DNA of 56,564 nucleotides, from contig JANQLO010000046.1 of the NCBI GenBank assembly GCA_028280505.1, positions 1 to 56,564 on the forward strand. The letters run 5' to 3'. The translations under genes were made by a program, and so were the position numbers. Positions 25,977-34,270 of this stretch are shown here, one piece after another. Position 1 is the stretch's first letter. Each line of letters starts with the position of its first letter. The notes beneath the pieces were generated by a model. It made no database searches, was not told where the DNA came from, and saw only the letters and a program-made list of their open reading frames with translations. The DNA comes from Chromatiales bacterium (lineage in GTDB: Bacteria; Pseudomonadota; Gammaproteobacteria; Chromatiales; Chromatiaceae).

Positions 25977-27443
25977 TCAGACCAACCCGCCAATACACAG
26001 GTATTTGATCTCCATGAACTCATCAATGCCGTAGCGCGACCCCTCGCGTCCGAGCCCGGACTCCTTGATGCCTCCGAATGGCGCAAGTTCGGTCGATACA
26101 ACCCCCTCGTTGATCCCGACGATACCGAACTCCAAGGCCTCGGCCACGCGCCATACACGGCCGACATCGCGACTGTAAAAATACGCCGCCAAACCCGACT
26201 CGGTATCGTTCGCCAGACGAATGACTTCATCCTCGTCACGAAAGCGCAGCAATGGCGCGAGCGGGCCGAAGGTCTCTTCACGGGTCACCCGCATCCGAGC
26301 GGTCACATCGGCAAGGATGGTCGGCTCGAAAAAGGTACCGCCTTTGATGTGACGCCTGCCGCCACACACGACGCGAGCACCCTGCGCGACGGCATCGGCG
26401 ATATGCGCCTCCACCTTGGCCACCGCCGCCTCGTTGATCAAAGGCCCTTGTCGGGTGCCTTCATCCATACCGTCACCGACCTTTAAGCGACCCACGACAT
26501 CGGCCAGTTTTGCGGCAAACGCATCGTGGATGCCGTCCTGCACCAACAGACGATTTGCACACACGCAAGTCTGGCCGGCGTTGCGGTATTTGGAGGCCAT
26601 GGCACCGGCCACGGCCGCATCCAGGTCCGCATCGTCGAAGACGATAAAGGGCGCATTACCGCCCAGTTCCAGCGAAACCTTTTTCACCGTATCCGCACAA
26701 TCCCGCAGTAACCGCTTTCCGACCGGCGTGGAACCGGTGAACGACAACTTGCGCACGAGCGGGCTGGCGGTCAGCACCCGACCGACGACCTCGGCATTCG
26801 TCGTCGTAACGATACTGAATACGCCTTTCGGGAAACCCGCGCGCTGCGCCAACTCGGCCAGTGTCAATGCGCACAACGGCGTCAGTTCGGACGGCTTGAC
26901 AATCACGGGGCAACCGGCGGCCAGTGCCGGTGCACACTTGCGGGTGATCATCGCAAGCGGAAAATTCCACGGCGTAATCGCCGCCACGACACCGATCGGC
27001 TGCTTGATGACGACATAGCGTCTATCGGCCATCGCCGATGGAATGACATCGCCATAGGTACGCTTGGCTTCCTCCGCATACCATTCGACGAAAGACGCGC
27101 CATACGCGACCTCGTTGCGCGCCTCGGCCAAGGGCTTGCCTTGCTCGGCCGTCATCAACCTTGCCAAGTCTTCCTGATGTCGGATGATCAGGTCGAACCA
27201 TCGGCGCAGCGTGTCTGCGCGTTCCTTCGCCGTCAGCATACGCCAGGACGGCCAGGCCGCATTGGCGGCGGCGATGGCGCGTTCGGTCTCGTGCTCGCCG
27301 AGGTCCGCTACGTCGGCTAACACGGCGTGACTCGCCGGATTCGTTACCGCGAAGCGAAGATCGCTGTCGGCGGCAATCCATTCACCGTCGACGAACGCAT
27401 CAACCTTCAATAGCGCCTTGTCTTGCAGAAAATCGGACGGCAT
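25977..27443 (-). CDS. NAD(P)-dependent aldehyde dehydrogenase, succinate-semialdehyde dehydrogenase type
   Basis: A 488-residue ALDH. Catalytic C is in GQTCVCANRL, the general-base glutamate in VSLELGGNAPFIVF, the NAD-binding loop in FTGSTPVGKRLL, and the oxyanion asparagine in ITPWNFPLAM. AEQGKPLAEARNEVAYGASF marks the GabD-like subgroup. Expected reaction: succinate semialdehyde to succinate. Given the sulfonate genes nearby, oxidation of sulfoacetaldehyde to sulfoacetate (the SafD type) is an alternative; both enzymes belong to the same superfamily and the sequence alone does not decide. It lies 11 bases behind a TusA-like gene and so is probably co-transcribed with it. Confidence 0.85.
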   Translation of the reverse strand: MPSDFLQDKALLKVDAFVDGEWIAADSDLRFAVTNPASHAVLADVADLGEHETERAIAAANAAWPSWRMLTAKERADTLRRWFDLIIRHQEDLARLMTAEQGKPLAEARNEVAYGASFVEWYAEEAKRTYGDVIPSAMADRRYVVIKQPIGVVAAITPWNFPLAMITRKCAPALAAGCPVIVKPSELTPLCALTLAELAQRAGFPKGVFSIVTTTNAEVVGRVLTASPLVRKLSFTGSTPVGKRLLRDCADTVKKVSLELGGNAPFIVFDDADLDAAVAGAMASKYRNAGQTCVCANRLLVQDGIHDAFAAKLADVVGRLKVGDGMDEGTRQGPLINEAAVAKVEAHIADAVAQGARVVCGGRRHIKGGTFFEPTILADVTARMRVTREETFGPLAPLLRFRDEDEVIRLANDTESGLAAYFYSRDVGRVWRVAEALEFGIVGINEGVVSTELAPFGGIKESGLGREGSRYGIDEFMEIKYLCIGGLV

Positions 27444-27454
27444 CTACTACGAGC

Positions 27455-27733
27455 CTATGCTGTACTCGACCCTTTCTGTATCCAGGTCGAACAATACTCA
27501 CTACCCACCGCGGTGTGCACGATTCGATTGCCGGTCTGTTGCGAAAACATCTCCAGCTCCCGCACATACTCCTGACGTACGTACTTTACACACAACACCT
27601 CTCCGATATTCATTCGCGCGATTTCCGCTTTGGTTCTTAGGATAGGTAGCGGACAGTTCATACGAGTGACATCCAATTCACGATCGGCAACGGGACAACC
27701 GTCAACCGGCGCTTGCGCAACTCTGGCATTCAC
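27455..27733 (-). CDS. TusA-like sulfur carrier protein
   Basis: A 92-residue protein with the TusA/SirA fold signature MNCPLPILRTK, whose cysteine carries the persulfide, after an N-terminal extension of about 24 residues (RVAQAPVDGCPVADRELDV). The second half (MNIGEVLCVKYVRQEYVREL) is typical. TusA proteins relay sulfur for tRNA thiolation or, in sulfur oxidisers, in the rDsr/sHdr routes. Neither dsrEFH nor hdr genes are here; instead the gene precedes an aldehyde dehydrogenase. A MITE-like element starts only about 16 bases upstream of its start codon, so its promoter may have been replaced. Confidence 0.85.
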   Translation of the reverse strand: MNARVAQAPVDGCPVADRELDVTRMNCPLPILRTKAEIARMNIGEVLCVKYVRQEYVRELEMFSQQTGNRIVHTAVGSEYCSTWIQKGSSTA

Positions 27734-27748
27734 AAACCGTTCCCTCCT

Positions 27749-28017
27749 TAGGGCCTGTTAACACAAACTGAAGCGTTGCTGTTGTGCCTGAAAAAGCGCC
27801 AATCAAGGCGCGAGGCGCGAGGTTTGGTTGTGCCAAATGAGCAACGAGCAACACCGAGTGGCGCTTTTTCAGGCGCAACCCGTAGGGCCGGGCCCTTTTT
27901 CCGCCTGACGGCGTTATCAGTCGTTCGTTTAGCGACACGCAACGTCTCTCCTTCTGCCTTGTCAGCCGAAAAAAGGACCGCCGGCAGCAATGTGTCAGTT
28001 TGTGTTGACAGGCCCTA
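27749..28017. mobile_element. MITE-like non-autonomous element with nested inverted repeats
   Basis: Terminal inverted repeats of 20 bp at 27751-27770 (gggcctgttaacacaaactg) and 27996-28015 match with one difference. TA flanks both ends (27749-27750 and 28016-28017), consistent with a TA target duplication as made by IS630/Tc1-type transposases. Inside, a second inverted pair of 21 bp (27781-27801 and 27859-27879, one difference) encloses a short GC-rich loop. The about 265-bp element has no transposase and no convincing gene. It sits between tusA and alaC, splitting what might have been one leftward transcript. Confidence 0.75.
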
Positions 28018-28038
28018 GTACATCGACGCTGTTTCGAC

Positions 28039-29259
28039 TTATGCCGAGGCCGCCGAGACCTCGTTAACACCATCCTTGCGCAACATGTCGCGGATACCCC
28101 TTACGGCCTGACGCGTCCGATGTTCGTTTTCGATCAGACCGAAACGCACATAGTCGTCACCGTATTCGCCAAATCCGATACCCGGAGCAACGGCGACCTT
28201 CGCGTCGCGTATCAGCTTTTTCGAGAATTCCAGCGAGCCCATCTCGCGATAGGCCTCGGGAATCTTCGCCCATGCGAACATCGTCGCTTTGGGCCTTTCG
28301 ACCGCCCAACCGGCGTTGTTCAAACCGTCGCACAATACATCGCGCCGGCGCTGATACATGTTTCGAATCTCGGCCACACAGTCCTGCGGCCCCTCCAGCG
28401 CGGCAATCGCCGCAACCTGGATCGGCGTAAACATGCCGTAATCGAGGTAAGACTTCATCCGCGCCAACGCCCCTACCAGTGTTTCATTGCCGCACATGAA
28501 CCCGACCCGCCAACCCGGCATGTTGTAGCTCTTCGACAAGGAAAAGCACTCCACGGCGATTTCCTTCGCACCGGGCACCTGCAGAATCGACGGCACCGTT
28601 CGGCCATCGAACACGATGTCCGCATAAGCCAGATCGTGAACGACCCAAATATTGTTCTCCCGAGCGATCGCGATAACCTTTTCGAAAAATTCCAGCTCGA
28701 CACAATGCGCGGTCGGGTTCGACGGAAAGCTCAGCACCAGCATCTTGGGGCGTGGCCAGGACGCATGGATCGCATTTTCCAGCTCGGCAAAGAATCCCTG
28801 CTCGGTCTGTATCGGCACATGACGCACATCGGCGCCGGCAATGATGAAACCGTAGGGATGAATCGGATAGGTCGGATTAGGCACCAGCACGGTATCGCCG
28901 GGACCGACACAGGCCAGAGCCAGGTGCGCAAGTCCTTCCTTCGAACCGATGGTGACGATAGCCTGGGTCTCGGGATCCAGATCCACATCGTAACGACGGC
29001 CATACCAATCGCTGATCGCCTTGCGCAGACGCGGGATACCCTTGGACAGAGAATAGCGGTGCGTATCGCCTCGCTGGGCCGCCTCGGTCAACTTATCGAC
29101 GATATGTTGCGGTGTCGGCTGGTCAGGATTCCCCATGCCGAAATCGATAATGTCCTCACCACGCGCTCGGGCCGCGGCCTTCAGTTCGTTGACGATACCG
29201 AACACATAAGGCGGCAGGCGTTTGATACGGTGAAACTCGTTCATTTCGGGCGTGGACAC
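28039..29259 (-). CDS. alaC: AlaC-type alanine/glutamate aminotransferase
   Basis: A 406-residue class I PLP aminotransferase. [19 protein letters not shown] and [13 protein letters not shown] start the protein as in AlaC (YfdZ); NPTAHCVE is the NPT box, [16 protein letters not shown] holds the PLP lysine, and [15 protein letters not shown] holds the carboxylate-binding arginine. Reaction: pyruvate plus glutamate to alanine plus 2-oxoglutarate. In some taurine pathways alanine made by taurine:pyruvate aminotransferase must be recycled, but that enzyme is not in this window, so the link to xsc is position only. The ackA gene is 50 bases upstream on the same strand. Confidence 0.9.
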   Translation of the reverse strand: MSTPEMNEFHRIKRLPPYVFGIVNELKAAARARGEDIIDFGMGNPDQPTPQHIVDKLTEAAQRGDTHRYSLSKGIPRLRKAISDWYGRRYDVDLDPETQAIVTIGSKEGLAHLALACVGPGDTVLVPNPTYPIHPYGFIIAGADVRHVPIQTEQGFFAELENAIHASWPRPKMLVLSFPSNPTAHCVELEFFEKVIAIARENNIWVVHDLAYADIVFDGRTVPSILQVPGAKEIAVECFSLSKSYNMPGWRVGFMCGNETLVGALARMKSYLDYGMFTPIQVAAIAALEGPQDCVAEIRNMYQRRRDVLCDGLNNAGWAVERPKATMFAWAKIPEAYREMGSLEFSKKLIRDAKVAVAPGIGFGEYGDDYVRFGLIENEHRTRQAVRGIRDMLRKDGVNEVSAASA

Positions 29260-29309
29260 TGGGGCCTCCGTTTTGTCTGCTTCTGGATGTCATGCCAACG
29301 TTACACCCT

Positions 29310-30512
29310 TTACTGCGGCAATGCCTGGACCAAACGTCGCGTATGCCGAGTGATCACCAATTCCTCGTCGGTAGGAATCGCCCAAACCTTGACGGCACTG
29401 CCCGGCAAGGTAATCGATGTCGCATTGGCCGCATTGGCGTTCGCATCGAAATCGATACCGAGCCAGGACAGTTGCTTACAGACCTTTTCACGCACCGGTG
29501 TCGCATGCTCGCCAATACCGCCGGTGAACACCAATCCGTCGACCCCGTCGAGAGCCGCGGCCATGGAACCGATCGCGCGCACCAGCGTGTAACAAAACAA
29601 CGCGACAGCCTCGGCCGCCGCCGGATCATCGCTGTTGAGCAATACCTGCATGTCCGCACTGACCCCGGATACGCCGAGCAGGCCGCTTTCGTTGTACAAC
29701 AGCCTGGACAAAGCCGCCTCGTCCATATGCTGCTCACGCATCAGATGCAACAGCACGCCCGGATCGATACTGCCGCAGCGTGTTCCCATCAATAAGCCGT
29801 CCAGAGTCGAAAAGCCCATAGAACTCGCCACGCTTTTACCGTCCCGGATAGCGCACAGGCTTGCCCCATTGCCGAGATGTGCGACGATCAAACGTTGCGG
29901 CAAACGACCTTGGTTGTAGTCGGGCACGGCCCCGGTGATGAACTCGTAAGACAAGCCATGAAAGCCGTAGCGTTGCAGCCCCTGCTCCCGCAGCGCGCGC
30001 GGCAACGGTAAACAACGCGCGATCGAATCTTGTGTGGCGTGGAAGGCGGTATCGAAGCAGGCAACCTGCGGCAAATCCGACGCAGTCTCCGCAACGGCAC
30101 GAATCGCGGCCAGATTGTGTGGCTGGTGGTGTGGTGCCAATACCGATAACGCATCGAGTTCTTTGAGCAGCTCAGACGTGACCAAGGCGGGGCTTCGTCG
30201 GTCCGGCCCACCGTGGACCACGCGATGACCGACACCGATCAAACGCAAATCGTCGGCATATTGCTCGATCCAGCTCAGCGCATAGACAATCGCTTGCTGG
30301 TGATTGCCGATCTCCTCGGCAGTACTCGATACCGATTCACCCTTGGACGCTTCGGTTCCGATCCAGGCACGGAAAACCGGCGCCGAACCGATACCGGAGA
30401 TCTGTCCTCTCAGGGCCACGACGAAGTCGCCCGCGTTTTCCATGACTTGGAAAACCGCGAACTTCACGCTCGACGATCCGGCGTTCAGAACCAATACCCC
30501 GGTGTCCGACAT
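29310..30512 (-). CDS. ackA: Acetate kinase
   Basis: A 400-residue ASKHA-fold kinase that makes ATP and acetate from acetyl phosphate. Signatures: VLVLNAGSSSVKFAVF, GHRVVHGG, PHNLAAIRA, FDTAFHAT, RYGFHGLSYEF, IVAHLGNGASLCAI, LLMGTRCGSIDPGVL and VFTGGIGEHA. ATG 30512 follows a strong GGAGG ribosome site. It lies next to xsc, whose product is acetyl phosphate. Many described xsc clusters have pta there, which makes acetyl-CoA; here the neighbour would conserve the phosphate bond as ATP and release acetate. A terminator separates the two genes, so it may have its own promoter or depend on read-through. Confidence 0.96.
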   Translation of the reverse strand: MSDTGVLVLNAGSSSVKFAVFQVMENAGDFVVALRGQISGIGSAPVFRAWIGTEASKGESVSSTAEEIGNHQQAIVYALSWIEQYADDLRLIGVGHRVVHGGPDRRSPALVTSELLKELDALSVLAPHHQPHNLAAIRAVAETASDLPQVACFDTAFHATQDSIARCLPLPRALREQGLQRYGFHGLSYEFITGAVPDYNQGRLPQRLIVAHLGNGASLCAIRDGKSVASSMGFSTLDGLLMGTRCGSIDPGVLLHLMREQHMDEAALSRLLYNESGLLGVSGVSADMQVLLNSDDPAAAEAVALFCYTLVRAIGSMAAALDGVDGLVFTGGIGEHATPVREKVCKQLSWLGIDFDANANAANATSITLPGSAVKVWAIPTDEELVITRHTRRLVQALPQ

Positions 30513-30565
30513 AGATCCTCCGTCAGTCCGTATCCGTTATGTTAGCCACTTCGGCTCCCTGCCTC

Positions 30566-30598
30566 CGAAAAAGATGGGAACCCGGAGAACGGGTTCCC
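30566..30598 (-). terminator. Rho-independent terminator after xsc
   Basis: On the minus strand a nine-bp perfect stem (cgggaaccc-type arms, 30576-30584 with 30590-30598) with a five-base loop is followed by a TCTTTTT tract. It stands between the end of xsc and the ackA start, so it should lower but perhaps not abolish read-through into ackA. Confidence 0.8.
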
Positions 30599-30643
30599 AA
30601 ACACCTTCCTACGGAGGATTAAGAGGAAGCAAAGCGTATTCGC

Positions 30644-32407
30644 TCAGACATAGTCCTTGTACTTGTCCAGGTAGCGCACCGGCTTACTCAGCGCATCGCG
30701 GCGGAAGGGGTCGCCCAACTCGCGGGTACACATGATCTCGAGGATGCAGGTCTTGCCTTCGTTCATCTGCATATCGACCGCCTTCTTCAACGCCGGACCG
30801 ACATCTTCGAGCTTGTCGACGCGAATACCTTCGGCCCCCATCGACTTGGCGATCTCCGCCCAGCTCTCGTTTTCGAGTTCGGCGGCGACGAAGCGACGAT
30901 TGTAGAAATCCACCTGATTCTTCTTTTCCGCACCCCATTGGCGGTTATGGAACACCACCGCGGTCACGGGTATGTTGTGGCGTACGCAGGTCAGCGTCTC
31001 CATCATGCTCATGCCCCAGGCACCGTCACCGGCATAGGAGACGGCCGGACGGTCCGGCGCCGCGACCTTGGCACCGATAATGGTCGGAAACGCATAACCA
31101 CAGTTGCCCCAGCTCATCGCGGCGAAGAAGCTGCGCGGCCGATCGAATCGCAGGTAACTGTTCGCGACGGAGTTGATGTTACCGATGTCGGTCGAGACCA
31201 TGACATCTGCCGGCATCGCCTTTTCGAGTTCACGCAATACCTGACGCGGGTGTAGGTAGCTGCCGTCCTCGGCGTCCTGCTCGGCGATCATGTCGAGACT
31301 GAACGGGTCCTTTTCATGGGTCCATTCATCCAACTCTTTCTCCCAGGCCGCTTTCTCCGACGCAATCTCATCGGCACGCGCGTCGCGTGTCGCATCGCAG
31401 GCCAAGGTACGATCGGCCAAGCGAGCGGTCAGCGCCCTGGCAGCTGCGCCGGCGTCACCGCAGATCCCCACCGAAATCTTTTTCACCAAACCGAGCATCT
31501 TGTGATCGGCATCGACCTGGATGATCTTGGCATTCTTCGGCCAGTAATCCATGCCGTGCTGCGGCAAGGTACCGAATGGACCGAGACGTGATCCCAAAGC
31601 CAATACCACATCGGCCTTGGCCATCAGTTTCATCGCTGCCTTCGAGCCCTGGTAGCCCAAGGGGCCACACCACTGCGGGTGACTGGCCGGGAATGAGTCA
31701 TTGTGCAGATAGCTGTTCACGACCGGACAACCAAGACGTTCCGCCAGTTCCTTACACTCGTCGACCGCATCGGCCATGACCACGCCACCGCCGGAAATGA
31801 TGATCGGGAACTCGGCCTCGGCCAATAGATCGGCTGCCTCATTGAGACTGGTCTCGCCACCGGGGCCGCGATCCAAACGCTGCGGCTCTGGAATGTCGAC
31901 ATCGATGTCGCCATAGAAATAATCACGCGGGATGTTGAGCTGGGTCGGCCCCATCTCCGCCATCGCGCGGTCAAAACAACGCCCGGTGAACTCGGCCATA
32001 CGTGCCGGGTTGCAGACATGTCCCTGGTACTTGGTGTGCTCCTGGAACATCGGCAACTGATTGGCCTCTTGGAAACCGCCCAGGCCGATGCCCATGGTGC
32101 CGGCCTCGGGCGTGATGATCACGACCGGGCTATGCGCCCAATAAGCGGCGGCGATGCCGGTCACACAGTTGCTGATGCCGGGACCATTCTGACCGATGGT
32201 GACACCATGACGGCCACTGACACGTGAATAGCCGTCCGCCATATGCGCCGCGCCCTGCTCGTGCACCACCGGGATCAAGCGAATTCCGGCCGGCGCGAAG
32301 ATGTCCATCGCGTCCATAAAGGCCGAACCCATGATTCCGAACATGTCGGTCACTTCATTGGCGGCCATGGTTTCGACAAATGCTTCACTCGGGGTCATTC
32401 GGGCCAT
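30644..32407 (-). CDS. xsc: Sulfoacetaldehyde acetyltransferase
   Basis: A 587-residue ThDP enzyme that converts sulfoacetaldehyde plus phosphate to acetyl phosphate plus sulfite. ThDP glutamate lies in PVVHEQGAAHMADGY, and the Mg-ThDP motif runs from GDGAWGMSMM to VVFHNRQWGAEKKNQ; the NRQWGAEKKNQ and FYNRRFVAAELE stretches are characteristic of Xsc and not of acetolactate synthases. ATG 32407 is preferred to GTG 32416 because AGGAG is eight bases upstream. It is divergent from an IclR regulator gene across an AT-rich 374-base promoter region. It is the committed desulfonating step for taurine, isethionate and other C2 sulfonates. Confidence 0.97.
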   Translation of the reverse strand: MARMTPSEAFVETMAANEVTDMFGIMGSAFMDAMDIFAPAGIRLIPVVHEQGAAHMADGYSRVSGRHGVTIGQNGPGISNCVTGIAAAYWAHSPVVIITPEAGTMGIGLGGFQEANQLPMFQEHTKYQGHVCNPARMAEFTGRCFDRAMAEMGPTQLNIPRDYFYGDIDVDIPEPQRLDRGPGGETSLNEAADLLAEAEFPIIISGGGVVMADAVDECKELAERLGCPVVNSYLHNDSFPASHPQWCGPLGYQGSKAAMKLMAKADVVLALGSRLGPFGTLPQHGMDYWPKNAKIIQVDADHKMLGLVKKISVGICGDAGAAARALTARLADRTLACDATRDARADEIASEKAAWEKELDEWTHEKDPFSLDMIAEQDAEDGSYLHPRQVLRELEKAMPADVMVSTDIGNINSVANSYLRFDRPRSFFAAMSWGNCGYAFPTIIGAKVAAPDRPAVSYAGDGAWGMSMMETLTCVRHNIPVTAVVFHNRQWGAEKKNQVDFYNRRFVAAELENESWAEIAKSMGAEGIRVDKLEDVGPALKKAVDMQMNEGKTCILEIMCTRELGDPFRRDALSKPVRYLDKYKDYV

Positions 32408-32781
32408 AGGTCTCACTCCTCATCAGAAAAAATACGGCCCTTTGCCAGGACCGCTTTCATTGTTTAAATGAGATTAGCTGTCTCATTTTTATTGTCAAGT
32501 TTATTATCCGTTCTATTATTAAACGATTTTCAAGACCAATCATTCCTAAATTCAGCGAATGCCATATCGTTCGTGACAGAAAACCGTCATTGCGCCGATT
32601 CCAACCTATCTGCACCCGATAAAATCTCGTTTTTTCACTATGAAACGAAAAAAACCGCCAATAAATCAAAAAATCAGGACTTTTCGTATCTTTTATGCTT
32701 TGATCAATAGAGTTATTGGGTCGAAACCCACACAGGCCCATGCGCATGCCCCCCATCACGACCAAAGGGATCGAAGCGACA
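32408..32781. promoter_or_regulatory. AT-rich divergent promoter region of xsc and iclR
   Basis: 374 bases without a gene, far richer in A and T than the flanks. At 32466-32488 an inverted repeat has arms AAATGAGA and TCTCATTT around seven bases, a likely operator about 60 bases upstream of xsc. A second, shorter palindrome TTTCA-cta-TGAAA is at about 32636-32648. The CTCATTTTT half-site at 32482-32490 recurs at 40532-40540 in the other sulfonate promoter region. Exact -10/-35 boxes could not be fixed. Confidence 0.55.
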
Positions 32782-33564
32782 ATGAAAGACGGCGGTACCC
32801 AGTCCACGCTGATCCGTGGTTTCACGATCGTGGAAAAAATCGTCCAGGCCGATCGACCACTATCCAGCGCCTATCTGGCCGAAGAACTCGATTTGCCCAA
32901 GGCCACGGTCCATCGCATTTGCCAACAACTCGAAGAGGAGGGCCTGCTCCAGCGCGAGCCCGGCGGCAAACGTTTCACCGGCGGCAAACGCCTGCGCAAT
33001 CTCGCGGTGTCCACACTATCCAACTCGGTACTGAGCGCACATCGCCGGTCAATCCTGCAGGCGCTGTCGCACGAGGTCGGCGAGACCTGCAACCTGACCG
33101 TGCTCGACGGCAACGAAATCCTCTACCTCGACCGAATCGAAACAAACTGGCCGTACCGCATCCACCTGCCCGTCGGTTCGCGCCTGCCGCTGCATTGCAC
33201 CGCGACCGGCAAATTGTTTCTGGCCAATATGAAACCGGCCGCACGTCGACGCATGCTCGACAGCCTCACACTGAACCGACACACCGATCTCACCATCACC
33301 GATACCGAAGTGTTGGAAGAACAGCTACGCAAGATCGCGGAGGAAGGCGTCGGCTACGACACGGGCGAATATCTCGAAGGCCTGGTGGCCTTGGCGGTGC
33401 CGGTCATCGGAGAAGACAATCAGATGTGTTTTTCGATCGCCATCCATGCCCCGTCGGTACGCAAGACACTCGACGAGCTGCGCCAGTATCTACCCACGCT
33501 GCGCCACGCCGCCGCCCGCATGGCAGCAACCGAATGTCGGCCGGACAGCGAAGACGCCGCCTGA
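32782..33564 (+). CDS. IclR-family transcriptional regulator (xsc side)
   Basis: About 260 residues: an N-terminal winged helix-turn-helix (STLIRGFTIVEKIVQADRPL, LPKATVHRICQQLEEEGLLQ) and an IclR effector-binding domain (GETCNLTVLDGNEILYLDRI, LPLHCTATGKLFLA, YLEGLVALAVPVI). ATG 32782 fits the domain start; in-frame ATGs at 32740 and 32746 would add a tail without family support. It is divergent from xsc and is closely related to the second IclR at 44028, with nearly the same recognition helix, so both may bind the same operators. Likely ligand: a C2 sulfonate or intermediate (inference). Confidence 0.9.
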   Translation: MKDGGTQSTLIRGFTIVEKIVQADRPLSSAYLAEELDLPKATVHRICQQLEEEGLLQREPGGKRFTGGKRLRNLAVSTLSNSVLSAHRRSILQALSHEVGETCNLTVLDGNEILYLDRIETNWPYRIHLPVGSRLPLHCTATGKLFLANMKPAARRRMLDSLTLNRHTDLTITDTEVLEEQLRKIAEEGVGYDTGEYLEGLVALAVPVIGEDNQMCFSIAIHAPSVRKTLDELRQYLPTLRHAAARMAATECRPDSEDAA

Positions 33565-33573
33565 GGCCTTTAC

Positions 33574-34269
33574 ATGAACGACACCGGCGAACAACTCATC
33601 CCCGTGCTCGACATCGTCGCGCTGACCGTGTTCGTCGTCACCTGGATCGCGTACGTCGCCTATACCAAACGTTGCAATCTGCACGGGCAACGCGGCCTGC
33701 TCGCCGCCATGAATCGTGTACGCGAACAATGGGCAGACACCATCCTCGAACGCGACAACCGCATCGTCGACAGCCAGGTGATCAACGGTTTGGTACGCAA
33801 GGAAACCTTCTTCGCCTCGACCACCCTCCTGATACTCGCCGGCACGGTCGCATTGCTCGGTATGGACGATCAGGTCAATCAATTGTTCAACGAAATCCCC
33901 TTTGCGCAAGCCATGCCGCTGGCGCTCTGGGAACTCAAGGTCGGTGTACTGGCGGTGATCTTCGTGTATGCCTTCTTCAAGTTCACCTGGGCGATTCGGC
34001 AACACTCCTATTGCGCCATCCTGCTGGCATCCATCCCATTACCCAACAAGGCGGAAGAACAAGACGGTGCGACGCAGACACAACGCCTGGCCAAGCTGAG
34101 CAATCTGGCCGCACGCCACTTCAACGACGGCATGCGCGCCTATTATTTTGCACTTGCCGAACTGAGTTGGTTCCTCAACACATGGGTGTTCCTACTTGCG
34201 ACAGCCTGGGTGATCCTGGTGTTGTACCGACGCGAGTTCCACTCCAAGGCGCTGCGCATTCTCAGTTAG
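33574..34269 (+). CDS. DUF599 integral membrane protein
   Basis: A 231-residue protein with about four membrane helices: LDIVALTVFVVTWIAYVAY, the TTLLILAGTVALLGM region, LKVGVLAVIFVYAFFKFTW and LNTWVFLLATAWVILVLY. The block MNRVREQWADTILERDNRIV and the SNLAARHFNDGMRAYYFALAE region mark the DUF599 family. It starts nine bases behind the iclR gene, so it is co-regulated with xsc control. In some alphaproteobacterial xsc clusters a small membrane protein called TauZ is proposed to export sulfite or sulfate; whether this protein is homologous to it I cannot test here. Confidence 0.85.
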   Translation: MNDTGEQLIPVLDIVALTVFVVTWIAYVAYTKRCNLHGQRGLLAAMNRVREQWADTILERDNRIVDSQVINGLVRKETFFASTTLLILAGTVALLGMDDQVNQLFNEIPFAQAMPLALWELKVGVLAVIFVYAFFKFTWAIRQHSYCAILLASIPLPNKAEEQDGATQTQRLAKLSNLAARHFNDGMRAYYFALAELSWFLNTWVFLLATAWVILVLYRREFHSKALRILS

Positions 34270-34270
34270 G

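Noticed and set aside
28120-29592. Long antisense open frame across alaC and the end of ackA
   Set aside because: It is the shadow of strongly conserved genes on the other strand in GC-rich DNA and has no family pattern or ribosome site.
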